A DNA stretch of 64,000 nucleotides. Origin: Cherax quadricarinatus. Taxonomy: Eukaryota; Arthropoda; Malacostraca; Decapoda; Parastacidae. The notes below the pieces were generated by a model, which saw only the letters and a program-made list of their open reading frames with translations, was not told where the DNA came from and searched no databases. The translations under genes and the position numbers were made by a program. Location: contig NC_091369.1 in the NCBI RefSeq assembly GCF_038502225.1, positions 4,584,471 to 4,648,470 of the forward strand. The letters are read 5' to 3'. This document shows positions 14,301 to 26,667 of this stretch, piece after piece (position 1 is the first letter of the stretch; the number at the start of each line of letters is the position of its first letter).

Positions 14301-16133
14301 TTTGTTTAAAGCTTAGAACCCTTGTTTGGAGCTTAGAACCTTTGTTTAAAGCTTAGAACCCTTGTTTCGAGCTTAGAACCTTTGTTTAAAGCTTAGAACC
14401 CTTGTTTGGAGCTTAGAACCTTTGTTTAAAGCTTAGAACCCTTGTTTCGAGCTTAGAACCTTTGTTTAAAGCTTAGAACCCTTGTTTCGAGCTTAGAACC
14501 TTTGTTTAAAGCTTAGAACCCTTGTTTCGAGCTTAGAACCTTTGTTTAAAGCTTAGAACCCTTGTTTCGAGCTTAGAACCTTTGTTTAAAGCTTAGAACC
14601 CTTGTTTCGAGCTTAGAACCTTTGTTTAAAGCTTAGAACCCTTGTTTCGAGCTTAGAACCTTTGTTTAAAGCTTAGAACCCTTGTTTGGAGCTTAGAACC
14701 CTTGTTTGGAGCTTAGAACCCTTGTTTGGAGCTTAGAACCCTTGTTTGAAGCTTAGAACCCTTGTTTGGTGCTTAGAACCCTTGTTTGAAGCTTAGAACC
14801 CTTGTTTGAAGCTTAGATCCCTTGTTTGAAGCTTAGAACCCTTGTTTGAAGCTTAGAACCCTTCTTTCGAGCTTAGAACCCTAGTTTGAAGCTTAGAACC
14901 TTTGTTTAAAGCTTAGAACCCTTGTTTGAAGCTTAGAACCTTTGTTTAAAGCTTAGAACCCTTGTTTGAAGCTTAGAACCTTTGTTTAAAGCTTAGAACC
15001 CTTGTTTGAAGCTTAGAACCCTTGTTTGAAGCTTAGAACCCTTGTTTGAAGCTTAGAACCCTTGTTTGAAGCTTAGAACCTTTGTTTAAAGCTTAGAACC
15101 CTTGTTTGAAGCTTAGAACCTTTGTTTAAAGCTTAGAACCCTTGTTTGAAGCTTAGAACCCTTGTTTGAAGCTTAGAACCCTTGTTTGAAGCTTAGAACC
15201 CTTGTTTGGAGCTTAGAACCCTTGTTTGAAGCTTAGAACCCTTGTTTGGAGCTTAGAACCCTTGTTTGAAGCTTAGAACCCTTGTTTGAAGCTTAGAACC
15301 CTTGTTTAAAGCTTAGAACCCTTGTTTGAAGCTTAGAACCCTTGTTTGAAGCTTAGAACCCTTGTTTGAAGCTTAGAACCCTTGATTGGAGCTTAGAACC
15401 CTTGTTTGAAGCTTAGAACCCTTGTTTGGAGCTTAGAACCCTTGTTTGAAGCTTAAAACCCTTGTTTGGAGCTTAGAACCCTTGTTTGAAGCTTAGAACC
15501 CTTGTTTGGAGCTTAGAACCCTTGTTTGAAGCTTAGAACCCTTGTTTGGAGCTTAGAACCCTTGTTTGGAGCTTAGAACCCTTGTTTGAAGCTTAGAACC
15601 CTTGTTTGAAGCTTAGAACCCTTGTTTGAAGCTTAGAACCCTTGTTTGAAGCTTAGAACCCTTGTTTGAAGCTTAGAACCCTTGTTTGAAGCTTAGAACC
15701 CTTGTTTGAAGCTTAGAACCCTTGTTTGGAGCTTAGAACCCTTGTTTGAAGCTTAGAACCCCTTGTTTGAAGCTTAGAACCCCTTGTTTGAAGCTTAGAA
15801 CCCTTGTTTGGAGCTTAGAACCCTTGTTTGAAGCTTAGAACCCCTTGTTTGAAGCTTAGAACCCCTTGTTTGAAGCTTAGAACCCTTGTTTGAAGCTTAG
15901 AACCCCTTGTTTGAAGCTTAGAACCCTTGTTTGGAGCTTAGAACCCTTGTTTGAAGCTTAGAACCCCTTGTTTGAAGCTTAGAACCCCTTGTTTGAAGCT
16001 TAGAACCCTTGTTTGGAGCTTAGAACCCTTGTTTGAAGCTTAGAACCCCTTGTTTGAAGCTTAGAACCCCTTGTTTGAAGCTTAGAACCCTTGTTTGAAG
16101 CTTAGAACCCTTGTTTGAAGCTTAGAACCCCTT
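11396..16133. repeat. 20-bp satellite with 40-bp dimer register
   Basis: The largest array, 4.7 kb and about 237 units of gaacccttgtttggagctta. From about 12240 to 14690 two unit types alternate (cccttgtttgga... and cctttgtttaaa...), giving a 40-bp dimer. From about 14700 it returns to monomers. From about 15760 units with an extra C (21 bp, aacccc) appear. A HindIII-type AAGCTT occurs in most B-type units. Confidence 0.95.
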
Positions 16134-16210
16134 CAACCTCAAAATATTTATTCAGATGTTCAATTTTTTTCGTAGACATGTATACATGAATCAGTTTTCT
16201 CTTCTGTACA

Positions 16211-17118
16211 CAGTTCTCCTCCCACAGTTCTCCCACAGTTCTCCTCCCACAGTTCTCCTCCCACAGTTCTCCTCCCACAGTTCTCCTCCCACAGTTCTCC
16301 TCCCACAGTTCTCCTCCCACAGTTCTCCTCCCACAGTTCTCCTCCCACAGTTCTCCTCCCACAGTTCTCCTCCCACAGTTCTCCTCCCACAGTTCTCCTC
16401 CCACAGTTCTCCTCCCACAGTTCTCCTCCCACAGTTCTCCTCCCACAGTTCTCCTCCCACAGTTCTCCTCCCACAGTTCTCCTCCCACAGTTCTCCTCCC
16501 ACAGTTCTCCTCCCACAGTTCTCCTCCCACAGTTCTCCTCCCACAGTTCTCCTCCCACAGTTCTCCTCCCACAGTTCTCCTCCCACAGTTCTCCTCCCAC
16601 AGTTCTCCTCCCACAGTTCTCCTCCCACAGTTCTCCTCCCACAGTTCTCCTCCCACAGTTCTCCTCCCACAGTTCTTCTCCCAAAGTTCTCCTCCCACAG
16701 TTCTCCTCCCAAAGTTCTCCTCCCACAGTTCTCCTCCCACAGTTCTCCTCCCAAAGTTCTCCTCCCACAGTTCTCCTCCCACAGTTCTCCTCCCAAAGTT
16801 CTCCTCCCACAGTTCTCCTCCCACAGTTCTCCTCCCAAAGTTCTCCTCCCACAGTTCTCCTCCCACAGTTCTCCTCCCACAGTTCTCCTCCCAAAGTTCT
16901 CCTCCCACAGTTCTCCTCCCACAGTTCTCCTCCCACAGTTCTCCTCCCACAGTTCTTCTCCCAAAGTTCTCCTCCCACAGTTCTTCTCCCAAAGTTCTCC
17001 TCCCACAGTTCTCCTCCCACAGTTCTCCTCCCAAAGTTCTCCTCCCACAGTTCTCCTCCCAAAGTTCTCCTCCCACAGTTCTCCTCCCACAGTTCTCCTC
17101 CCACAGTTCTCCTCCCTA
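16211..17118. repeat. 14-bp minisatellite (cctcccacagttct)
   Basis: About 64 copies of a 14-bp unit. A variant (cctcccaaagttct) is interspersed after 16680, and ttctcc changes to ttcttc in a few units. Three units make 42 bp and contain no stop in any frame, which explains the long open frames on both strands. No protein is inferred. Confidence 0.95.
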
Positions 17119-17194
17119 GACTCCCTAGCACACACACTAGCTCCCCTCTCCCCAACACTTCTTTCTTCCCCTCTTCCCCCCTCCTCAGTTTTTG

Positions 17195-17240
17195 CGTTAG
17201 AGGATCGGGAGTTCGATTCCCGGCGGCCAGTCGCTGCATT
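17195..17240 (+). mobile_element. tRNA-derived SINE fragment
   Basis: Contains gagttcgattcccggcgg, which fits a pol III box B (GTTCGATTCCC) and T-arm. No matching box A or cloverleaf lies upstream (a pyrimidine-rich tract is there instead). Most likely a truncated SINE; it sits about 290 bp before the Vsx exon. Confidence 0.4.
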
Positions 17241-17407
17241 GTTATCCGTGGATGATTTAATGTGTGTATATATGAATCATAGCTCTAGGCCTTTCGTGCT
17301 GCAATCAACACATCATCAGGAGCTTGCAATGTTGCAGAAACATAGTAGGAAGTCCAGGCAGATTCGTTCAGGGGAGCGATTTTGCTCACATATGTATCAT
17401 TGTTGAC

Positions 17408-17411
17408 TCTC

Positions 17412-17492
<81 letters not shown>
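17408..17492. repeat. (CT)n microsatellite upstream of Vsx exon
   Basis: About 40 CT dinucleotides ending in tttacag, 40 bp before the homeobox exon. It supplies much of the pyrimidine-rich sequence preceding the 3' splice site. Confidence 0.95.
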
Positions 17493-17494
<2 letters not shown>

Positions 17495-17531
17495 ACAGTC
17501 ATCTAACTCACTTTTCTTTCGATTCTTACAG

Positions 17532-17658
17532 CCGGACCATCTTCACATCCTTTCAACTGGAAGAACTGGAGAAAGCCTTCAAGGAATCTCACTACCCTGA
17601 CGTGTACGCCAGAGAGATGCTGTCTCTCAAGACTGACCTGCCGGAGGACAGGATACAG
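17532..17658 (+). CDS. Vsx: Vsx homeobox gene, exon with homeodomain N-terminal part
   Basis: This 127-bp exon encodes homeodomain residues 5-46: [16 protein letters not shown], then [20 protein letters not shown], then PEDRIQ. The acceptor is cttacag (ends 17531) and the donor is cag|gtaggt at 17659. It enters in phase 2: the first base completes a codon, expected to be His of the RHRTIF motif. It leaves in phase 0 between RIQ and VWFQ, the usual intron site of paired-like homeoboxes. The sequence is nearly identical to known Vsx1/Vsx2 (Chx10, CEH-10) homeodomains, nuclear transcription factors of retina and interneuron development. An alternative acceptor (tttacag, about 34 bp upstream) would keep the frame and add 11 residues, but the family sequence favours the one given. 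The upstream exon(s) encoding the N-terminus were not found in the window. Confidence 0.93.
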
Positions 17659-17840
17659 GTAGGTGGGGTTATCCTGGTGGGGGATGGGATGCGATTGGAG
17701 GATGTAAGGGGGGACTGGGAGAGGTTGAAGTGGAGGAGTGTGGAGTTGGGGGGTGTTTGTGGAGTGGAGGCAGTGCCTGGGATGAAGATGGTTGTTAGAG
17801 ATTGATGGGTAGAGAGAGAGAGAGAATTACACCAGCATCA

Positions 17841-17935
17841 ATCTACCCCCACTAACATCAGTCTACCCCCACTAACATCAGTCTACCCCCACTAACATCA
17901 ATCTACCCCCACTAACATCAATCTACCCACGCACC
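17841..17935. repeat. 20-bp repeat (actaacatcagtctaccccc)
   Basis: Five near-perfect copies of a 20-bp unit, preceded by a short (GA)n. Confidence 0.85.
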
Positions 17936-18390
17936 TACTCACCCCTAAATCCTTCCCTTTATTCCTTAATCTGACAAATTGACCCTAATTGACTCTTCCC
18001 TTGACCTGACCTGTCTTGAGGCTGGCTACTTGACCTCTCTTCACACCTGTCACTTTGAGGCTCGCTACCTGACCTCACACGGGCCCGTGATGACCCCCGG
18101 GAGAGGTCAGGTCAAGTGGTAGGCGTGGCACAGGAGACTGATACACTTAAAATAATATTCACTTAAGGGTAATCACTATTGAGCCTTTGGAAGATCAACG
18201 GGAGGTGTTGGAGGTGCTGGTGGGGAGTTGGAGTGGTGGAGAAAGTTGGGTTCTCAAGATGTTGGGGAAGAAGTGACTTAGAGATGAGTTAGAGGTGACC
18301 TTGGCAGTAGATGTCAGTCTTCATGTCGGTCCTTTCATTCGCAATTATTCATTGTTTTAAGTATTTATTCGTTAATTACTTCACCTCTCA

Positions 18391-18814
<424 letters not shown>

Positions 18815-19070
18815 CAACAGGTAGAGAGGGCCAATTATGCCTTCCAGGCAGTCTTCACTTTTCTACTGCTCGTTACTCGGCACCGCTGGCACTGTCTAGG
18901 GGAGGGGGGTAGTGGCACTGTCCCCCCCACAACCCTCCCTTGCACACCCATCCTTCACTCATAAACAAGAGTGCCAAAGAGAGGCCAGTGACCCCATGAA
19001 TTAAGCAGAGTGCCACAAGGGGCCAGATTACCTTGTGTAGAGTGCCACTCTCCCCAGGTGAATGTTGATG

Positions 19071-19071
<1 letters not shown>

Positions 19072-19116
<45 letters not shown>
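19072..19116. repeat. (CT)n microsatellite
   Basis: About 22 CT dinucleotides. Confidence 0.95.
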
Positions 19117-19117
<1 letters not shown>

Positions 19118-19297
19118 ATTACTTTCTTATAACCATAATTTCTTTATTCTTCTGTCTCTTGTAAATTAATTATATTTCCATTATTCCTGTTTATTATTAA
19201 GGGTTTTATTGTTACATTACTTTCGTTACATTATTTATCTTTAATTACTTAACTTCAATAAGTTACTTTATTTCCCTGTCATACTTTACTGTTTGAG

Positions 19298-19298
<1 letters not shown>

Positions 19299-19369
<71 letters not shown>

Positions 19370-19396
19370 GTTGTTGTTGTTGTTGTTGTTGTTGTT
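19299..19396. repeat. (ATT)n(GTT)n compound microsatellite
   Basis: ATT triplets pass directly into GTT triplets near 19369. A G-rich polypurine tract (19400-19560) follows. Confidence 0.9.
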
Positions 19397-19669
19397 ACTT
19401 TGAGGGGGAGAGGGAAAGGAGGAAGGGAGGGCAGAAGGGGGTAGAAGGAGGGGAAGGGCGGAAGGGTAGAAGGGTAGGGGAGGCACGGGGGATAGAAGGA
19501 GGGGAGGGAGTAGAAGACGGGTAGGGGGGGAAGAGTGATGAGGGGAAGGCACTTTCCCCTCTCCCCTCAAAGACAAACAGTTAAATAGATTAATTCTTTC
19601 AGTGGCGAAGGACCTTTGATCCAAGGAAGTGGAGCCTACCCTTTGCCCCTTCCTCGAATCAAATCTGAT

Positions 19670-19867
19670 ATCCCTCCTTCCGTCAAACACGTCAAGAAAT
19701 TAGAGAAATTGCGAAGGTTTGCAACAAAACTAGTCCTGGAGTTAAGGGAACTTAACCTGACAACACTGGAGGACAGGAGGAATAGGGGGGACATGATAAC
19801 GACATATAAAATATTGAGAGGAATTGACAAGGTGGATAGGGACAGGATGTTCCAGAGATGTGACACA
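19670..19867 (+). pseudogene. LINE family X reverse transcriptase C-terminus, 5' piece
   Basis: Encodes SVKHVKKLEKLRRFATKLVL, then a stretch with ELNLTTLEDRRNRGDMITTYK, then ILRGIDKVDRDRMFQRCDT. It is collinear with the family-X copy at 23480-23950, with an internal deletion of about ten residues after LVLELR. The sequence type is the C-terminal region after the RT domain of CR1/L2-like non-LTR elements. The frame runs straight into the 16-bp satellite, which begins where the intact copy has FQRGDTGTRGH. The continuation resumes at 21725. Confidence 0.75.
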
Positions 19868-21725
19868 GCAACAAGGGGTCACAGTACCAAGGAGTCACAG
19901 CAATAAGGGGGGATACAGCAACAAGGGGTGGGTTCAACAAGGGTTAACTACCAGTGTGGGGCACAGCAACAAGGGGATACAGCAACAAGGGTTCACAACA
20001 AGGGTACAGCAACAGGGTCACAGTCCAGGGTTCCAGCAACAAGGGGTCCATCACAGCACCAAGGGGTCACAGCAACAAGGGGTTCCAAGTCAGCACAAGG
20101 GTTCACAAGGGTCAACAAGGGGGCACAGCACCAGGCACCAAGGGTCATCAGCACCTAAGGGTTCACAGCAATCAAGGGGTCCAATCACAGCAACAAGTAG
20201 CAACCAATGGGGGCACAGGGGCAGCAACAAGGGGTCACAGCACCAAGGGGTTCACAGCAACAAGGGGACACAGGGGCACAAGGGTGCAAGGGAGGGTTCA
20301 CAGCAACAAGGGGTCCAGCAGCACCAAGGGGGTCACAGCACCAAGGGGTCAGCAGCACCGATGGGGACACAGCAACAAGGGGTCACAAGGGGCACAAGGG
20401 AAGGGGTACAGCAGCACCAAGGGGTCAAGGGTCACAGCACCAAGGGGTCACAGCCAAGGGGCCAGCAAGGGTCATCAGCAACAAGGGGTCACAGCACAAG
20501 TATGGGGTCACAGCAACAAGGGGACACAGCACCAAGGGGTCACAGCAGGTCACAGCAACAAGGGGCCTCCAGGGGGCACCACCAAGGGGACACAGCACCA
20601 AGGGGACACAGCAACAAGGGGCACACACCAAGGGGACAGCAACCAAGGGTCAACAACAAAGGGGTCACAGCAACAAGGGGCACAGCAACCAAGGGGTCAC
20701 AGCAACAAGGGGACAGCACCAAGGGGTCACAGCAACAAGGGGCAAGCAACCAAGGGGCACAGCAACCAAGGGGTCCACAGCAACAAGGGGACACAGCAAA
20801 AGGGGTCCACCTTAACAAGGGGCACAGCAACCAAGGGGTCACAGCAACAAGGGCCACAGCAACCAAGGGGTCCACAGCAACAAAGGGGCACAGCAACCAA
20901 GGGGCTAACAGGGGCAACCAAGGGGACCACAGCACCAAGGGGTCACAGCAACAAGGGGACACAGCACCAAAGGGTTCAACAGGCACCAAGGGGTCACAGC
21001 AAGGGAAAACACCAGGGGTAGCACCAAGGGGTTCACAGCAACAAGGGGTCACAGCACCAAGGGGTCACAGCACCAAGGGGGACACAGCACCAAGGGGTCA
21101 CACAGTCAAGGGGCCAAGGGGCAACAATGGGACACAGCACCAAGGGGACATAAGGGGGCAACAAGGGAACAAGGCAGCAACCAGTCAACAAGGGGCAACA
21201 GGGGTCACAGCAACCAAGGGGTCATAACCAAGGGGACACAGCACCAAGGGGTCACAGCAACAAGGGGTCCAAGGGGTCACAGCAACAAGGGGACACAGCA
21301 CCAAGGGGTCACAGCAACAAGGGGTCACAGCAACAAGGGGACACAGCACCAAGGGGTCACAGCAACAAGGGGACACAGCACCAAGGGGTCACAGCAACAA
21401 GGGGTCACAGCACCAAGGGGTCACAGCACCAAGGGGTCACAGCACCAAGGGGTCACAGCAACAAGGGGTCACAGCAACAAGGGGACACAGCACCAAGGGG
21501 TCACAGCAACAAGGGGTCACAGCAACAAGGGGACACAGCACCAAGGGGTCACATCAACAATGGGTCACAGCAACAAGGGGTCACAGCACCAAGGGGACAC
21601 AGCAACAAGGGGTCACAGCAACAAGGGGTCACAGCAACAAGGGGACACAGCACCAAGGGGTCACAGCAACAAGGGGTCACAGCAACAAGGGGTCACAGCA
21701 ACAAGGGGACACAGCACCAAGGGTT
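19868..21725. repeat. 16-bp satellite grown inside a LINE
   Basis: More than 110 copies of two related 16-bp units (ggggtcacagcaacaa and ggggacacagcaccaa), irregular before about 21190 and regular after. The seed is recognisable: at this position the other family-X copy reads ggggacacaggaacaa followed by ggggtcacaactgg. LINE sequence resumes exactly where expected on the far side. Confidence 0.9.
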
Positions 21726-21937
21726 CACAACTGGAAGTTGAAGACTCAGATCAGCCACAGAGTTGTCAGAAAGTGGAATAATCTGGAGAGTGATGTAGTG
21801 GAGGCAGGATCCATACATAGCTTTAAAAACAGGTATGATAAAGCTCATGGAGCAGGGAGAGTTACCTAGTAGAGACCAGTGAAGAGGCGGGGCCAAGAGC
21901 TATGAATCGACCCCAGCAACCATATGTAGGTGAGTAA
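21726..21937 (+). mobile_element. LINE family X 3' part (continuation of 19670)
   Basis: Resumes with caactggaagttgaagactc, equivalent to the NWKLKNQ region of the other copy. It continues through VVRKWNNL-like and SFKNRYDKA-like codons, with frame breaks, into the 3' end (GAATCGACCCC, then TAGGTGAGTAA). It is followed by A-rich sequence and (CA)n. A 1.86-kb satellite separates it from its 5' piece. Confidence 0.75.
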
Positions 21938-22309
21938 AAACACACACACACCACACCAGGCCCAGTATCTATTCACAAGTGCCTTTGCCAAGAGTTAAGT
22001 AAGATACCGGCTCCTCAAATGACCAACATCCTCGTAAAGAGAGGGAGTGAGAGAGTGAGAGAGAGACACACACAGAGATAAAGAGAGAGAGAGAGATAAG
22101 CTCCTCACTTAACAATGACATTTCCGCTGTCTCTCACAGTCTCAGTAGTATATTTCACACCACAAGTTACAATTCCCCTCATTTTCGTTCATCAAGTCTA
22201 CCCTCCCCTCCCCATCCCCCACCTCCCCTCCTCTCCTTCCCCCTCTCATATTTTCCCCCTTCCCCCCTCCCGTTCCCCCCCCTCCCTAACCTCACTATCA
22301 CCTTCCGTT
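21938..22309. other. Low-complexity intron sequence
   Basis: Short CA and GA runs, then a C-rich pyrimidine tract (22196-22290). No gene recognised. Confidence 0.5.
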
Positions 22310-23075
22310 CGCTGGTGGGGTTTATGCTAGGGGGTGGGGAGCGGTGTTTGAGGTTGGGGAAGAAGTATTGGGTTGAGGAGGGGGTTGATGGTGTGAGGTT
22401 GGGGAGGGGGTTGATGTGTGAGGTTGGGGCTCAGGAAGGGTTAATGAAAGTGAGGTTGGGGAAGGGGGTTAATGGCAGTAAGGTTGGGGAGGGAGTTAAT
22501 GGTAGTGAGGTTGGGGTTGGAGAGGGGGTTAATGGTAGTGAGGTAGGGGGCTGGGAGGGGGTTAATGATAGTGAGATTGGGGGTTAAGGAGAGGGTTAAT
22601 AGTAGTGAGGTTGGGGGGTTGAGGAGGGGGTTAATGATAGTGAGTTTGGGGAGGGGGTTAATGGTACTGACGTTGGGGGTTGAGGAGGGGGTTAATGGTA
22701 GTGAGGTTGGGGGCTGAGGAGAGGGGTTAATGGTAGTGAGGTTGGGAAGAAAGGTTAATGGTAGTGAGGTTGGGAAGAGGGGTTAATGGTAGTGAGATTG
22801 GGGATTGGGGTTAATGGTAGTGAGGTTAGGAAGAGGGGTTAATGGAAGTGAGGTTGGGGAAAGGGGTTAATGGTAGTGAGGTTGGGGGTTGGGGTTAATG
22901 GTAGTGAGGTTGGGGATTAGAGTTAATGGTTGTGAGGTTGGGGAAAGGGGTTAATGGTAGTGAGGTTGGGGAGAGGGATTAATGGTAGTGAGGTTGGGGA
23001 GAGGGATTAATGGTAGTGAGGTTGGGGAGAGGTGTTAATGGTAGTGAGGTTGGGGGTTGGGGGTTGGGATGGAGA
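22310..23075. repeat. ~28-bp G-rich minisatellite (gttaatggtagtgaggttgg)
   Basis: About 26 imperfect copies of a 25-31 bp unit containing ttaatggtagtgaggttggg plus a variable G/A run. Confidence 0.85.
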
Positions 23076-23339
23076 GGGGTTTATCACCCAGGATAATTAC
23101 TACTGTGATGCTAACACAAGTATTTTTGTGACAGCTGGAACGATAGTTAAGGTGACGAGAGTATTGATGCTGTGAGAGAAGTAGGGGTGAGGGAGGGGGT
23201 TTAGAGGGGTGGGGGAGTGTGAGGGGTGGAGGGGGAGGAGTAGGGGAGTGTGAGACGTGGAGGGGGAAGAGTGGGGGGCGGTGTCCTCGTGGAATGGAAG
23301 ATTTAAGTAGAGAATCAATTAAAAGTGACAATGGGAAGG

Positions 23340-23342
<3 letters not shown>

Positions 23343-23411
<69 letters not shown>
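23343..23411. repeat. (TG)n microsatellite at LINE 3' end
   Basis: About 34 TG dinucleotides abutting the LINE terminus at 23412. On the element's strand this is an (AC)n tail. Confidence 0.95.
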
Positions 23412-23415
<4 letters not shown>

Positions 23416-23975
23416 CACCTAATTGTACTCACCTAATTGTGGTTGCAGGGGTCGAGACTCAGCTCCTGGCCCCGGCTCTTCACTGACCGCTACTGGATCC
23501 TCTCTCTCTCTCTGCTTCCTGAGCTTTGTCATACCTCTTCTTAAAACTATGTATGATTCCTGCCTCCACTACTTCACTTGCTAGGCTATTCCACTTGCTG
23601 ACAACTCTATGACTGAAGAAATACTTCCTAACGTCCCTCTGACTCGTCTGATTCTTCAGCTTCCAGTTGTGACCCCTTGTTCCTGTGTCCCCTCTCTGGA
23701 ACATCCTATCTCTGTCCACCTTGTCTATTCTCCGCAGTATCTTGTATGTCGTTATCATGTCTCCCCTGACCCTTCTGTCCTCCAGTGTCGTCAGTCCGAT
23801 TTCCCTCAACCTTTCCTCGTACGACATTCCCTTGAGCTCTGGGACTAGCCTTGTTGCAAACCTTTGTACTTTCTCTAACTTCTTGACGTGCTTGACCAGG
23901 TGTGGGTTCCAGACTGGTGCTGCATACTCCAGTATGGGCCTAACATACACAGTGTACAGTGTCTTGAACGATTCC
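23412..23975 (-). mobile_element. LINE family X, 5'-truncated copy (CR1/L2-like)
   Basis: The minus-strand frame at 23950-23480 (156 codons) encodes the end of a non-LTR retrotransposon polymerase: MYVRPILEYAAPVWNPH, HVKKLEKVQRFATRLVPELK, YEERLREIGLTTLEDRRVRG, DMITTYKILRRIDKVDRDRM, VVSKWNSLASEVVEAG. This is the region after the RT palm in CR1/L2-type elements. The 3' end duplicates the terminal motif (TAGGTGAGTACAAT, then TAGGTGAGTAC). (TG)n flanks both sides (23343-23411 and 23979-24004). The RT active site is missing, so the copy is inactive. Confidence 0.85.
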
Positions 23976-24009
<34 letters not shown>

Positions 24010-24012
24010 TGT

Positions 24013-24600
24013 ACGCATGATTGTCAGTATGTATACACTAATCTATACATGCAACTCAGTTTACATACACTGATGTATATAGATCTGTGTATATACACAG
24101 CTCTAAGTATATATACACTGAGATACACACCTCCGTGTATATCTCGGTGTATATTGCTGTTTGAGTAACTTTGTATTTTGTAAGTCATACTTTAGTGGTT
24201 AAGTGTCCCCCCCTTCCTGCCCCCCTTCCCTCCCCCCTCACCCCTCACTCCGTCCCTCCTGCCCTCCCGATACTCCCTTACCCTCCCTCTCGCCTCTTGT
24301 TCTGACCATCCCTCCCTCCCCCGCATCCCTCCCTTCCCCCCGTCCCTCCCTCCCCAAATCCCTCTCTCCCCCTTCCCTCAACACACACACACGACTCCTC
24401 CACTTAACACCGTCACCATTACCAGTTCCCACTCGCTCTCTCTTCCCAGTGCATCATGTACTGTTAGTGGGATAGAAAACAACAGTGATGTCCACCTCCC
24501 CTTCCCCAACCCCCTCCCCCTCACCCCTCCCCTTTCACCGGATCATACGATACAAATCGTCCGTGACAAGAGACAATCTCGCTGTTGCCAGAGACACAAT
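24013..24600. other. AT-rich then C-rich intron sequence
   Basis: Imperfect TATATACAC-type repeats (24020-24160), then a pyrimidine/C-rich tract (24205-24400). No gene. Confidence 0.5.
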
Positions 24601-24631
24601 AATACCAGAATCAATTATTTTTAACCTCTTC

Positions 24632-25040
<409 letters not shown>

Positions 25041-25079
25041 TTATTATTATTATTATCATCATCATGATCAATTTCTTAT

Positions 25080-25740
25080 TTCCCATAAACTAACATAAAT
25101 CTGTATTACGTTGGCAAGTCATCAGTACAAGAGTCTAGCATCATCAGTCATCATCAGCCCTAACTTGCTTATATTCTCCGTATTTCTCCGCAGCTTCCAG
25201 CCAAAGGAGAGTAATATGTAAAGCGATCGTGGGGCCATAATACCATAATGTGACCGTAATTGGCGTAGTGACGAAATTAATATCGCGGTGGGACCAGTTC
25301 GCCCCAAATCCGGACAAAGGGGGAACGTTGGGATGCCAGGGTAATAAATGTACCCGAAATCTGTACAAATTGACTCGACTGGATGCCGGATTTCTACATG
25401 TACGCATGCCTCTATCTATTTTATCTTCCTACCAGTTAAATGAGCGTTTAGTGCGTTTATTTAACGCATGTGTTCCGTAGGCCATAAAAGCGAAAATAAA
25501 TTGAATTTGCATAATATAGAGAGAGAGGTGCTTTATCAAATGCCGCGGCCGCGCATCGCCGGGAGAAAAATTGAGGCTGAGTACGACGCGCATTGCCTCC
25601 TTTATCAACGTCGACATTATACGAGCATCGCTGACATGGAATTAAATCCTCCTCGGGTGTAATCAGATTATCCTCTCCATCAACGAGGGAGAAGCTCCAA
25701 CACCAACTGTTATGTGGTGGGGAAGAGGCAGGAGATGATG
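25080..25740. promoter_or_regulatory. Candidate intronic cis-regulatory block
   Basis: About 650 bp of complex, repeat-free, CpG-containing sequence inside an intron otherwise dominated by simple repeats. It carries several ATTA-type homeodomain cores. One is TAATCAGATTA (25660-25670), which fits the P3 palindrome TAATYNRATTA bound by dimers of paired-class homeodomains. The small open frames on both strands have no family likeness. Enhancer function is inference. Confidence 0.4.
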
Positions 25741-25789
25741 ATGCTATTGTTGAACAGCTTCCAGTAGCAAGATCTTCTCAGCTTACTAA

Positions 25790-25791
<2 letters not shown>

Positions 25792-25853
<62 letters not shown>

Positions 25854-25863
25854 GTTGTTGTTG

Positions 25864-25916
<53 letters not shown>

Positions 25917-25990
25917 ATTATTATTGTTGTTGTTGTTATTATTATTATTATTATTATTATTGTTATTATTATTATTATTATTATTATTTA
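25792..25990. repeat. (ATT)n/(GTT)n compound microsatellite
   Basis: ATT tracts interrupted by two GTT blocks (25852-25868 and 25926-25938). Confidence 0.95.
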
Positions 25991-26176
25991 TTTGGCCGGA
26001 CCATCATGATTCTGTGTTCGTATTATCTGTTACTTTATAACAGAGAGGGGGAAGGGGTAAAAGGGGAGGGGGAAGGGGTTAAAGGGGGAGGGGGCGGCGT
26101 TCCTGGGGTCATCTTACATATATAAGATAATTAGTACCACAAACTGGAGGAGTTACCTGTTGTGATACTTGGCAAC

Positions 26177-26600
<424 letters not shown>

Positions 26601-26667
26601 AGAGGAAAGACACTAAATTAGTCCCCTCTTCTTTGATGTTCTTGAAGAGGCTGGGAAGAACTGGTGC

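Noticed and set aside
16102..17406. 300-400 residue repeat proteins (14-bp array)
   Set aside because: Three 14-bp units make a stop-free 42-bp cycle in several frames. Not a coding signal.
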